Source of the DNA: Nocardioides mangrovicus
GTDB taxonomy: Bacteria > Actinomycetota > Actinomycetes > Propionibacteriales > Nocardioidaceae
Reading direction: 5' to 3'
NCBI RefSeq assembly: GCF_003674065.1
Contig: NZ_RDBE01000007.1
Span: 600,953-664,952, forward strand
DNA: 64,000 nucleotides
Below the pieces are notes generated by a model that saw nothing but the letters and a program-made list of their open reading frames with translations, was not told where the DNA came from and made no database searches. The position numbers and the translations under genes were made by a program. Shown here piece after piece: positions 52,493-60,330 of the stretch. Positions within the stretch are counted from its first letter, which is position 1. Every line of letters begins with the position of its first letter.

Positions 52493-53292
52493 CCGTCCAG
52501 GCCACCGAGACCGAGAGCGCGATGCTCGAGGTCGCCGCCCAGGTCGTGGCGGTGCTGCCCTCGGCCACCCCGCTGACCGCCGCCGGCGTGCAGTCCGGCT
52601 CGCCCGACGTGGCCGCCGCGTTCCAGGGCGCCGTCGTGGCCGGCCTCGTCGGCCGGCCGGGCCGGGTCGCGGTGCTGGTGGGGGAGGAGCTGACCGAGGC
52701 GCTGGCCGCCAGCCCCACGCCGGGCGTCACGCTCGCCGGAGCACTGCAGCCCGCGCTGGACGCCGCCGCCGCCGCCATCGGCGCCTCCTGCGAGGCCGCC
52801 GACGAGGTGGCCACCGACGCGGTGAGCGACGTGCTCGGCGACCACCTGGTGGTGCCGATGATCGGCACCGGCTTCGCCGCCGCCGCGGCCGTGTCGCTGG
52901 TGGCCCTCGAGCCCGCCGGTCAGTCCGGCGCGCAGGCCGAGGAGCCGGCCGCGGACCACGGCTCTGCGTCGGGTGACGCCGCCTCGATGCGCGAGCCCAC
53001 CCCGACCCCCGCCGACGCCCCCCGGCGCCGGGTGACCGACGACGGTCCCTCCCGCGGCATCGAGCTGCTCCACGGCGTCGACATGGAGCTCACCGTCGAG
53101 CTGGGCCGCACCCGGATGGCCGTGCGCGACCTGCTCGCCCTCGCCCCCGGCGACGTCCTCGAGCTCGACCGCGCGGCCGGCAGCCCGGCCGACCTGCTGG
53201 TCAACGGCCGCCTCATCGCCCGCGGCGAGGTCGTCGTGGTGGACGAGGACTTCGGTCTGCGCATCACGCAGATCCTCGACGCGAACGGCTGA
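52489..53292 (+). CDS. fliN: Flagellar motor switch protein FliN, extended (FliY-like)
   Basis: A 267-residue protein, about twice the length of a short FliN. The C-terminal SpoA domain (about 190-265, from LLHGVDMELTVELGRTRMAVRDLLALAPGDVLEL) is typical. The first 140 residues resemble a CheC/FliY-like domain (SATPLTAAGVQSGSPDVAAAF), with a charged Pro-rich linker between. FliY-type proteins dephosphorylate CheY-P in Bacillus; whether this one does is unknown. ATGA overlaps fliM. Confidence 0.85.
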   Translation: MTVQATETESAMLEVAAQVVAVLPSATPLTAAGVQSGSPDVAAAFQGAVVAGLVGRPGRVAVLVGEELTEALAASPTPGVTLAGALQPALDAAAAAIGASCEAADEVATDAVSDVLGDHLVVPMIGTGFAAAAAVSLVALEPAGQSGAQAEEPAADHGSASGDAASMREPTPTPADAPRRRVTDDGPSRGIELLHGVDMELTVELGRTRMAVRDLLALAPGDVLELDRAAGSPADLLVNGRLIARGEVVVVDEDFGLRITQILDANG

Positions 53293-53294
53293 GG

Positions 53295-53864
53295 ATGACC
53301 GAGCTCGCCATCCGCCTGGTCTTCTCCCTGGCGGTCGTCGTCGGCCTGCTGCTCTTGGTGGTGAAGGTCGGCAGCCGGCGGTTCACCGGTCGCCACGGCG
53401 CCGCCGTGCGCGTGCTGCACCGCCAGGCCCTGAGCCGGACCTCGTCGGTCTCGATCGTCGAGATCGGGTCGCGGGTCCTGGTGCTGGGCACCACCGAGCA
53501 CCAGATCAACGTCCTCACCGAGCTCGCCCCCGGCGAGCTGGGTGAGCTGAGCGAGCACGACCAGCACGACGACCGGCACGCGGACCAGGACGGGGAGGCC
53601 GAGGTGATCGAGATGGACACGCTGGCCAGCATCCGTCCGGCCGCCGAGCCGGCCGCTTCCGAGCCGGCTCCCCGGCCGGCGACGGTGGCCGGCAAGCGGC
53701 GTCGCGAGATGCCGGCGGTCGGCCCCGAGGAGGTCGCCCGTCAGCAGCCGGTTCAGCAGCCGGTTCAGCAGCCCGGGGAGTCGCAGGGCGCCCTGGCGGG
53801 CTCGATCCTCTCCCCGCAGACCTGGCGCCAGGCGCTCGCCGCCGCGCAGAGGCGAGCCTCATGA
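53295..53864 (+). CDS. fliO: Flagellar export protein FliO
   Basis: A 189-residue protein. One transmembrane helix near the N-terminus (IRLVFSLAVVVGLLLLVVKV) is followed by the FliO core (LSRTSSVSIVEIGSRVLVLGTTEHQINVLTEL). The C-terminal half is a low-complexity Glu/Asp/Pro/Gln tail with QQPVQQPVQQP repeats. FliO helps assemble FliP. ATGA overlaps fliP. Confidence 0.85.
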   Translation: MTELAIRLVFSLAVVVGLLLLVVKVGSRRFTGRHGAAVRVLHRQALSRTSSVSIVEIGSRVLVLGTTEHQINVLTELAPGELGELSEHDQHDDRHADQDGEAEVIEMDTLASIRPAAEPAASEPAPRPATVAGKRRREMPAVGPEEVARQQPVQQPVQQPGESQGALAGSILSPQTWRQALAAAQRRAS

Positions 53865-54826
53865 CCCACGTCCGCCGGGCGGCGACCCTCGTGGCGCTGC
53901 TCTTCTCGGGACTCGTGATCGGCTTCGGCCTCTTCGCGGGTGCGGCCAGCGCGGCCAGTGCGACCAGCGCGACCAGCTCCGTGTCGGCCGGCGCGGCCGC
54001 GGGCGTCGGTGCGCCGTCGCTGGTGCGCGCGCCCAGCGACCCGGTGGGTCCTACGGGTCCGACCGCCCCCTCGGGCAGCAGCGGCTCGACCAGCAGCACC
54101 GACAGCACCGACAGCACGGGCACCAGCAGCGCTGACTCGACCGACAGCAGCGACGCCAACTCCGTCGACGTCAACCTCAAGGGCATCACCGGCAAGCCCA
54201 GCACCGGGGTCTCGGTCATCGTCGCGATGACGCTGCTGTCGCTGCTGCCGGCGATCGTGCTGACCTGCACCAGCTTCACCAAGATCCTGGTGGTGCTGGG
54301 CCTGACCCGCAACGCGCTGGGCCTGCAGCAGACGCCGCCGAACCAGGTGCTCGCCGGGTTGGCGCTGTTCTTGAGCCTGTTCATCATGGCCCCGGTGCTG
54401 CACGGCATCAACGAGAAGGGCGTGCAGCCCTACCTGGACGGCACCAAGACCTCGGCGCAGGCCTGGCACGACGGCTCGGAGCCGCTGAAGAAGTTCATGC
54501 TCCACAACACCCAGGACGACCAGATCGAGCTGCTGAGCAACGTCGCCAAGCGCCCCGTGCCGAAGGACCGCGAGGACGTCTCGATGGCCACGCTGGTGCC
54601 GGCCTTCGTGCTCAGCGAGCTCAAGCAGGCCTTCATCATCGGGTTCATCATCTTCATACCGTTCCTGGTCATCGACCTCGTGGTGAGCGGTGCGTTGATG
54701 GCGCTGGGCATGATGATGATGCCGCCGGTGATGGTGTCGCTGCCGTTCAAGCTGTTGCTGTTCGTGATGGTGGACGGCTGGGCCCTCATCATCAAGGCCC
54801 TGGTGGCCAGTTACGGCGGCGGCTAG
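53861..54826 (+). CDS. fliP: Flagellar type III export gate protein FliP
   Basis: A 321-residue membrane protein of the FliPQR gate. A cleavable signal peptide (VALLFSGLVIGFGLFAGAASA) is followed by an unusually long Ser/Thr/Asp-rich, extracytoplasmic stretch (about 35-105) before the conserved core (VIVAMTLLSLLPAIVLTCTSFTKILVVLGLTRNALGLQQTPPNQVL and later FIIGFIIFIPFLVIDLVV, MMMMPPVMVSLPFKLLLFV). The length beyond the usual 210-250 comes from that stretch. Confidence 0.94.
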   Translation: MTHVRRAATLVALLFSGLVIGFGLFAGAASAASATSATSSVSAGAAAGVGAPSLVRAPSDPVGPTGPTAPSGSSGSTSSTDSTDSTGTSSADSTDSSDANSVDVNLKGITGKPSTGVSVIVAMTLLSLLPAIVLTCTSFTKILVVLGLTRNALGLQQTPPNQVLAGLALFLSLFIMAPVLHGINEKGVQPYLDGTKTSAQAWHDGSEPLKKFMLHNTQDDQIELLSNVAKRPVPKDREDVSMATLVPAFVLSELKQAFIIGFIIFIPFLVIDLVVSGALMALGMMMMPPVMVSLPFKLLLFVMVDGWALIIKALVASYGGG

Positions 54827-54828
54827 CG

Positions 54829-55098
54829 ATGGACGACGTCACCCTCATCGAGATCGCGCGGCAGACCATGATGGTCGCGCTGCAGCTGTCGGCGCCGATC
54901 CTGGTCACCTCGCTAGTCATCGGCTTCACGATCTCGCTGTTCCAGTCGATGACCCAGATCCAGGAGTTCACCCTGGCCTTCGTGCCCAAGGTGATCGGGG
55001 TCGGCATCGCGTTGCTGGTCAGCGGCAACTGGATGCTCCACACGATGATCACGTTCACCACCGACCTGTTCGAGCGCATCCCCTCGCTGATCCGGTGA
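54829..55098 (+). CDS. fliQ: Flagellar export gate protein FliQ
   Basis: An 89-residue two-helix membrane protein. The pattern SAPILVTSLVIGFTISLFQSMTQIQEFTLAFVPKV is diagnostic of FliQ. It starts two bases after fliP. Confidence 0.95.
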   Translation: MDDVTLIEIARQTMMVALQLSAPILVTSLVIGFTISLFQSMTQIQEFTLAFVPKVIGVGIALLVSGNWMLHTMITFTTDLFERIPSLIR

Positions 55099-55128
55099 CC
55101 CAGAGATGACCCCTGAGGTGACGTTGCG

Positions 55129-55899
55129 ATGACGCTCGCGCTTCCCGCGGACGCGCTGATGGGCTACCTGCTGGCCTCGGTGCGGATCGTCTCGTGGCTG
55201 GTGGTCGTGCCGCCGTTCTCCTCCAAGGCGGTGCCGAACACGGCCAAGGTCGTGCTCTCGCTGGGCCTGGCCTTCGCCGCCGCTCCGGCGCTGAAGAGCC
55301 ACATCGCGCTGCCCGCGACGACCCCGGCCCTCATCATGGAGACGCTGCTGCAGGTGGCCATCGGGGTCTCCATGGGTCTGGTGACGTTCCTGCTCTTCTC
55401 CGCCATCGCCGCGGCGGGCAGCCTCATCGACGTCTTCGGCGGGTTCTCGCTGGCCCAGGGCTTCGACCCGCTCGGCCTCAACAGCAGCACGGTCTTCGGC
55501 ACGTTCCACCAGATGATCGGGATGGTGCTGCTCTTCGTCACCAACGCCCACCTGATCGTGATCGGCGGGCTGCTGAGCACCTTCCGCTTCCTGCCGGTGG
55601 GCGCCTCACCCGACCTGGGCAACGGCACGACCGTGGCCGTCACGGCGTTCCGCGTGTTCTTCGTGACCGCGGTGCAGATCGCGCTGCCGATGATCGCCGT
55701 GCTGTTCCTCGCCGACCTCGGCCTGGCGCTGCTGACGAAGGTGGCGCCGCAGCTGAACGCCATCAACGTCATGTTCCCGGCGAAGATCGGGCTGACGCTG
55801 CTGCTGGTGGGCATGTCGTTCCCGGTGCTGCCCGAGGCCATGGAGAAGCTCACTGACCTCGCCACGCAGGCGATGTCGGTGATGTCGGGGGCGGGCTGA
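55129..55899 (+). CDS. fliR: Flagellar export gate protein FliR
   Basis: A 256-residue membrane protein with about six helices that completes the FliPQR export gate. Conserved elements include FSSKAVPNTAKVVLSLGLAF, QLNAINVMFPAKIGLTLLL and the phenylalanine-rich second helix. GAGGTGA precedes the ATG. It overlaps flhB by one base (TGATG). Confidence 0.93.
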   Translation: MTLALPADALMGYLLASVRIVSWLVVVPPFSSKAVPNTAKVVLSLGLAFAAAPALKSHIALPATTPALIMETLLQVAIGVSMGLVTFLLFSAIAAAGSLIDVFGGFSLAQGFDPLGLNSSTVFGTFHQMIGMVLLFVTNAHLIVIGGLLSTFRFLPVGASPDLGNGTTVAVTAFRVFFVTAVQIALPMIAVLFLADLGLALLTKVAPQLNAINVMFPAKIGLTLLLVGMSFPVLPEAMEKLTDLATQAMSVMSGAG

Positions 55900-57044
55900 T
55901 GACGGGGGAGAAGACCGAGAAGCCCACCGCCAAGAAGCGCAAGGAGAGCCGCAAGGAGGGCCAGGTACCCCGCACCCAGGAGCTGGGCGGCTGGGCGACG
56001 GTGCTGCTGGTCGGGATGGTCCTCCCGACGCTGATGAAGCACGAGCTCGCGGCGTTGTGGTCGCTGCTGCAGCGCTCGCTGCGTGCGGCGGATCACCCCT
56101 CGGTCCCGGTCGCGCTGCAGATCCTCAACCTGGGTGCGCGCCACGTCTTCGTCGTGCTCGTGGGACTGGGCAGCGCGGTGATGCTGATCGGCGTCGCGTC
56201 GGCCCTGGCCCAGGGCGGCTTCTTCCTGGCCACCAAATCGGTCAAGCCCTCGCTGAGCAAGCTCAACCTGCTCAAGGGCGCCAAGCGCGTCTTCGGCCCG
56301 CACGCGGCCTGGGAGGGCGCGAAGATGCTGATCAAGAGCGCGATGGTGGGCTTCGTCGTGTGGGGTGCGATCCGTGGCCTGATGCCGCTGGTCGGCGGCA
56401 CGCTGCCGATCGCGGCGACCATCCAGCAGCTCGCTCACAGCGCGTTCGGCGTCATGCGCTCGGTGGCGGTCGTCGGCCTCGCGCTGGCCGCCGGCGACTA
56501 CGCGATGCAGCGCCGCCGGGTCGGCAAGCAGACCCGGATGTCGAAGGAGGAGGTCAAGCAGGAGCACAAGCAGAGCGAGGGCGACCCGCTCCTCAAGGGC
56601 GCCATCCGCTCCCGGCAGCTGGCCGCCAGCCGCAACCGCATGATCGCCGACATCGCCGACGCCGACGTCGTGCTGGTCAACCCGACCCACGTGGCCGTCG
56701 CACTGCGCTACGACCCGGCGAAGGGCGCGCCTCGGGTGGTGGCCCGCGGGGCCGGTGCCATCGCGGCCCGGATCCGCGAGCGGGCCGCGGAGGAGCGGGT
56801 GCCGCTGGTGCGCGACGTGCCCCTCGCGCGTGCCCTGTACTCCTCGACCACGGTCGGCCAGGCCATCCCCGCCGAGCTGTTCGCTGCCGTCGCGGCCGTG
56901 CTGGCGTTCGTCATCAGCCGGCGCACCGCCGGCCACCGCGGCGGCGAGCACCGCTCGCCGCGGCCCGAGCACGAGCTGCCCGACGTGCTGCCCGCCGGAA
57001 GACGCCGCCGAAACGTCTCAGGTCCGGTCCTCGCCGGTCGATAG
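55899..57044 (+). CDS. flhB: Flagellar export apparatus switch protein FlhB
   Basis: A 381-residue protein. Four transmembrane helices are followed by a cytoplasmic domain with the autocleavage motif NPTH at 261-264 (VLVNPTHVAVALRY), where cleavage between Asn and Pro changes export specificity from rod/hook to filament. TEKPTAKKRKESRKEGQVPRTQE at the N-terminus is typical. A long basic C-terminal tail extends past the usual end; the flhA promoter motif lies within its last codons. Confidence 0.95.
   Translation: MTGEKTEKPTAKKRKESRKEGQVPRTQELGGWATVLLVGMVLPTLMKHELAALWSLLQRSLRAADHPSVPVALQILNLGARHVFVVLVGLGSAVMLIGVASALAQGGFFLATKSVKPSLSKLNLLKGAKRVFGPHAAWEGAKMLIKSAMVGFVVWGAIRGLMPLVGGTLPIAATIQQLAHSAFGVMRSVAVVGLALAAGDYAMQRRRVGKQTRMSKEEVKQEHKQSEGDPLLKGAIRSRQLAASRNRMIADIADADVVLVNPTHVAVALRYDPAKGAPRVVARGAGAIAARIRERAAEERVPLVRDVPLARALYSSTTVGQAIPAELFAAVAAVLAFVISRRTAGHRGGEHRSPRPEHELPDVLPAGRRRRNVSGPVLAGR
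57016..57044 (+). promoter_or_regulatory. Flagellar-type promoter motif, flhA
   Basis: TCTCAGGT (57016-57023), 13 bases, then GTCGATAG (57037-57044) inside the last codons of flhB, 81 bases before the flhA GTG. A 5-bp hairpin, CGATA/TATCG with a GGAGGGG loop (57039-57055), overlaps the -10 and the flhB stop. Confidence 0.6.
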
Positions 57045-57125
57045 GAGGGGTATCGCCAGGAGGGCGAACCCCGTGCCAGGACGGCGCAGCGCACCAGCTC
57101 GTCGTCTCGGTCCGAAAGGCTCTCC

Positions 57126-59168
57126 GTGCCCCTCAAGCGCGTCAACCAGCTCGCCGTCCCGGTCGGCGTCGTGTTCATCGTCGTCATGCTGGTCGTGCCG
57201 CTGCCGGCCTTCCTGCTGGACCTGCTCATCGCGCTCAACATCACCGGGGCGCTGCTGATCCTGCTCACCGCGATGTTCGTGCGGCGGCCGCTGGACTTCG
57301 CCGCGTTCCCCGCCGTGCTGCTGGTGATGACGCTGTTCCGCCTCGCGCTCAACGTCAGCGCCACCCGGCTGGTGCTGCTCGACGGCTTCGCCGGCCACGT
57401 GATCGACACCTTCGGCCACTTCGTGGTCGGCGGCTCGCTGGTGGTCGGCCTCATCGTCTTCGCGATCTTGCTGGTCATCCAGTTCGTCGTCATCACCAAC
57501 GGTGCGGGCCGCGTGGCCGAGGTCGGCGCCCGGTTCACCCTCGACGCGATGCCCGGCAAGCAGATGGCCATCGACGCCGACCTTAACTCCGGCCTGATCG
57601 ATGAGGACGAGGCCCGCAAGCGCCGCCGCGAAGTGCACGCCGAGGCCGACTTCTACGGCGCGATGGACGGTGCGTCGAAGTTCGTCAAGGGCGACGCGAT
57701 CGCCGCCATCGTCATCACCCTGGTCAACCTGGTCGGCGGCTTCGCGGTGGGCATGGCCCAGAAGGGGCTCTCGCTCAGCGACGCCATCTCGACCTACAGC
57801 CTGCTCTCCGTGGGAGACGGCCTGGTCTCCCAGATCCCCGCCCTGCTGCTCTCTGTCGCGACCGGCCTGGTCGTCACCCGCAGCACCGGCGAGGACGACA
57901 TGGGCAGCGACATCATGCGGCAGATCACCGCGCAGCGGATGCCGCTGCGGGTGGCCGGGTTCGCCGGGCTGCTGCTGTGCGTGATCCCGGGCCTGCCCAA
58001 GCTGCCGTTCATCCTCGCCGGCGGATTGATGCTGCTGGCCTCCACCCGGGTCGACGACGGCGAGAAGGCCGCCGAGCCCGAGGCCGCCGCCGAGCTGCGG
58101 CCACGGGAGGAGACGCCGGAGGACCTGGTGCACGAGATCCAGGTCGACCCGCTGGCCCTCGACCTCTCGCCCGACATCGTCGACCTGGTCGACACCGCCA
58201 GCGGCGGGGACCTGCTCAGCCGGGTGAAGGCGCTGCGCCGCAAGATCGCCGGCGAGATCGGCATCCTCATCCCGCCGCTGCGCACCCGCGACAACCTGGA
58301 CCTGCCGAGCCAGACGTACGCGGTCAAGCTCTTCGGCGTCGAGGTCGCACGTGGCGAGGCGCCCCGCGGCCAGGTGCTGGCCATCGGGGACTTCCTCGGC
58401 TCACTGCCCGGCACCCCGACCCGCGAGCCGGTCTTCGGGCTCGACGCCAAGTGGATCGCCCAGGAGCTGCGCAGCCAGGCCGAGATCAGCGGTGCCACCG
58501 TCGTGGACCGCTCCTCGGTCATCACCACGCACCTGGCCGAGATCGTCGGCCAGCACGCCGCACGGCTGCTGGGCCGCGAGGACGTGCGGCTGCTCACCGA
58601 CGTGGTCAAGAAGACTCACCCCGTCGTGGTCGAGGAGCTCACGCCCACGCAGCTCAGCCTGGGTGAGATCCAACGGGTGCTGCAGGCGCTGCTCGACGAG
58701 GGCGTGTCCATCCGCGACCTGGTCCGGATCTTCGAGTCGCTCTCGCTGCGCGCCCAGACCTCCAAGGACGTCGACATCCTGGTCGAGGCCGCCCGCGCGG
58801 CGCTGGGCCCGGCCATCGTCGCGCGGCACATGAGCGACGGCGCGGTGAGCGTCATCAGCCTGGAGCCGATCTTGGAGCACCAGCTGCTCGAGGCCCAGCG
58901 TCCCACCGACGGCGGCGCCATCTTGGCCCTCGACCCCGAGACGGCGCAGCAGGTGCTCAGCCGCCTCGACGGGCTGGTCCGCGACGCCCAGGAGAGCAAC
59001 GTGCACCCGGTGCTGGTGTGCGCTCCGCAGATCCGAGCCTCGGTGCGCCGCTTCCTGCGGCCGACCATGCCCGACCTGCCGGTGCTCTCCTACACCGAGC
59101 TCATCGGCGGCGGTCAGGTCCGCTCGGTCGGTGTCGTGACCCCCGAACCGCTCGCGCTGGCCAGGTGA
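57126..59168 (+). CDS. flhA: Flagellar export apparatus protein FlhA
   Basis: A 680-residue component of the flagellar type III export apparatus. Eight N-terminal helices include the FHIPEP-family motif RFTLDAMPGKQMAIDADLNSGLID and TLVNLVGGFAVGM; the cytoplasmic C-terminal domain (about 340-680) receives chaperone-cargo complexes. GTG 57126 lies after GAAAGG. It is separated from flhB by 81 bases carrying its own promoter motif. Confidence 0.95.
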   Translation: MPLKRVNQLAVPVGVVFIVVMLVVPLPAFLLDLLIALNITGALLILLTAMFVRRPLDFAAFPAVLLVMTLFRLALNVSATRLVLLDGFAGHVIDTFGHFVVGGSLVVGLIVFAILLVIQFVVITNGAGRVAEVGARFTLDAMPGKQMAIDADLNSGLIDEDEARKRRREVHAEADFYGAMDGASKFVKGDAIAAIVITLVNLVGGFAVGMAQKGLSLSDAISTYSLLSVGDGLVSQIPALLLSVATGLVVTRSTGEDDMGSDIMRQITAQRMPLRVAGFAGLLLCVIPGLPKLPFILAGGLMLLASTRVDDGEKAAEPEAAAELRPREETPEDLVHEIQVDPLALDLSPDIVDLVDTASGGDLLSRVKALRRKIAGEIGILIPPLRTRDNLDLPSQTYAVKLFGVEVARGEAPRGQVLAIGDFLGSLPGTPTREPVFGLDAKWIAQELRSQAEISGATVVDRSSVITTHLAEIVGQHAARLLGREDVRLLTDVVKKTHPVVVEELTPTQLSLGEIQRVLQALLDEGVSIRDLVRIFESLSLRAQTSKDVDILVEAARAALGPAIVARHMSDGAVSVISLEPILEHQLLEAQRPTDGGAILALDPETAQQVLSRLDGLVRDAQESNVHPVLVCAPQIRASVRRFLRPTMPDLPVLSYTELIGGGQVRSVGVVTPEPLALAR

Positions 59169-59175
59169 GTAGGCC

Positions 59176-59493
59176 GTGAACGGAACCGCGTCGCTGGCCC
59201 TGCCGGCCAGCCTGGTGCTCTCCTCGCCGGTGCTGTGGATGCTGCACGACGGCACCATGACGGCCGGCGACGCGCTGCGCCGGTGGGCGATCTGCCTGGC
59301 GGTGTGCTGGGTCGCCATCGGCCTGGTGCGCACGCTGGTGGTGCCCGCGTCCGCCGGGCCCGCGTCTGCTCCGCTGGCGCTCTCGGCCCCGGCCGGCGAT
59401 GCCGGGAGTGCGCCGCAACCGCTCAGGGCCACCGGCGAGGCGACCGGAGAGGCCACCGGCACGAACACCACGGGTGCTAGGGACGATTCGTGA
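59176..59493 (+). CDS. Small two-helix membrane protein of unknown function
   Basis: A 105-residue protein with two hydrophobic segments (about 5-25 and 35-57) and an Ala/Pro/Thr-rich C-terminal tail (ATGEATGEATGTNTTGA). I do not recognise it. It sits between flhA and the response regulator; its stop overlaps the first possible response-regulator start (GTGA at 59490), so it belongs to the flagellar operon by position. Confidence 0.55.
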   Translation: MNGTASLALPASLVLSSPVLWMLHDGTMTAGDALRRWAICLAVCWVAIGLVRTLVVPASAGPASAPLALSAPAGDAGSAPQPLRATGEATGEATGTNTTGARDDS

Positions 59494-59543
59494 CGGCTGC
59501 CCCGGTACGCGAGCTTGGACCGCCTCGGGATACAAATGTACCT

Positions 59544-60173
59544 ATGGGCGGTCCCCGCGATCGTCGGGTCGTCATCCTCGACAGCCACGACATCTTCCGC
59601 ATGGGGCTGCGCCAGGCCCTAGAGGAGCACCACCGCATCGAGGTGGTGGGCGAGGCCGCGGAACCGGCCGGTGCCTTCGAGCAGGTCATGCAGACCCGCC
59701 CCGACGCGGTCATCGTCGGCGTCCGCGAGCACGAGCGGTCCACCATCGACGCGCTGGCCTGGCTCCTCGCGCGCCGGCCCACGAACGTCTTGGTGCTCAG
59801 CCGCGCCGCCCGGGCCGAGGAGATGGAGGCGGCGCAGCTGGTCGGGGCCAAGGGCTACTTGAGCAAGGACCTCCAGGTCGCCCAGCTCCACGAGGTGATC
59901 GAGCAGATCGCCGAGGGCGAGGCCGTCTTCGGCGACAGCGCCGGCCACCTGGTCGACGACGAGCCTGAGCCGCCGGGCGTCAGCGACCTGACCAGCCAGG
60001 AGCGACGTGTGCTCGAGCTGGTCGGCCGGGGCCACAGCAACGGCGAGATCGCCCGCGAGCTGTTCATCGCCGAGAAGACCGTGCGCAACCACGTCACCCG
60101 CATCCTGGCCAAGCTCGGCGTCAAGCGTCGTACACAGGCCGTGCTCATCGCCGCGCAGCTGCGCTCCTCCTGA
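59544..60173 (+). CDS. LuxR-family regulator with a degenerate receiver domain
   Basis: A 209-residue two-domain regulator. The receiver fold is clear (VVILDSHDIFRMGLRQAL; LVLSRAA; GAKGYLSKD with Lys108), but the acceptor strand reads PDAVIVGV: Gly59 stands where the phosphorylated Asp should be. A LuxR/FixJ helix-turn-helix (LTSQERRVLELVGRGHSNGEIARELFIAEKTVRNHV) follows. It likely works without phosphorylation. ATG 59544 is preferred because receiver homology begins there; GTG 59490 overlaps the preceding stop and adds 18 residues. Its place between the export genes and cheA suggests flagellar gene control. Confidence 0.88.
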   Translation: MGGPRDRRVVILDSHDIFRMGLRQALEEHHRIEVVGEAAEPAGAFEQVMQTRPDAVIVGVREHERSTIDALAWLLARRPTNVLVLSRAARAEEMEAAQLVGAKGYLSKDLQVAQLHEVIEQIAEGEAVFGDSAGHLVDDEPEPPGVSDLTSQERRVLELVGRGHSNGEIARELFIAEKTVRNHVTRILAKLGVKRRTQAVLIAAQLRSS

Positions 60174-60243
60174 CGCCGGCGTCGGCTCCACCGCAACCTT
60201 CGCCGCCGCCTACGCCGCCCCGCCTGGGCCGCCAGCTGGTACG

Positions 60244-60249
60244 TACAAT
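60244..60249 (+). promoter_or_regulatory. Possible housekeeping -10 upstream of cheA
   Basis: TACAAT, a near-consensus -10 in a small AT-rich island, just upstream of the flagellar-type motif; no clear -35. Confidence 0.35.
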
Positions 60250-60260
60250 TACGGAGTTCG

Positions 60261-60289
60261 GCTCAACTCGGGCGTCTCAAAGCCGACTT
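60261..60289 (+). promoter_or_regulatory. Flagellar-type promoter motif, cheA
   Basis: GCTCAACT (60261-60268), 13 bases, then GCCGACTT (60282-60289), 41 bases before the cheA GTG. It is the most divergent of the five copies and the closest to the FliA/WhiG consensus -10 GCCGATAA. Confidence 0.55.
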
Positions 60290-60330
60290 CCTCTTCGACA
60301 TCAAGCCCATTGTCGAAGAAGGAGCAGCAG

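Noticed and set aside
57044..57125. Resemblance to a c-di-GMP-I (GEMM) riboswitch in the flhA leader
   Set aside because: Fragments such as GGGCGAACC and GGACGGCGC look similar, but the conserved GGGACGCAAAGCC core and tetraloop docking pattern are not present. A covariance-model search would be decisive.
59421..59445. GCTCAGGG in the small membrane protein gene as a promoter for the LuxR-type regulator
   Set aside because: At the right spacing the -10 reads ACCGGA or ACCGGAG, which breaks the CGA core.
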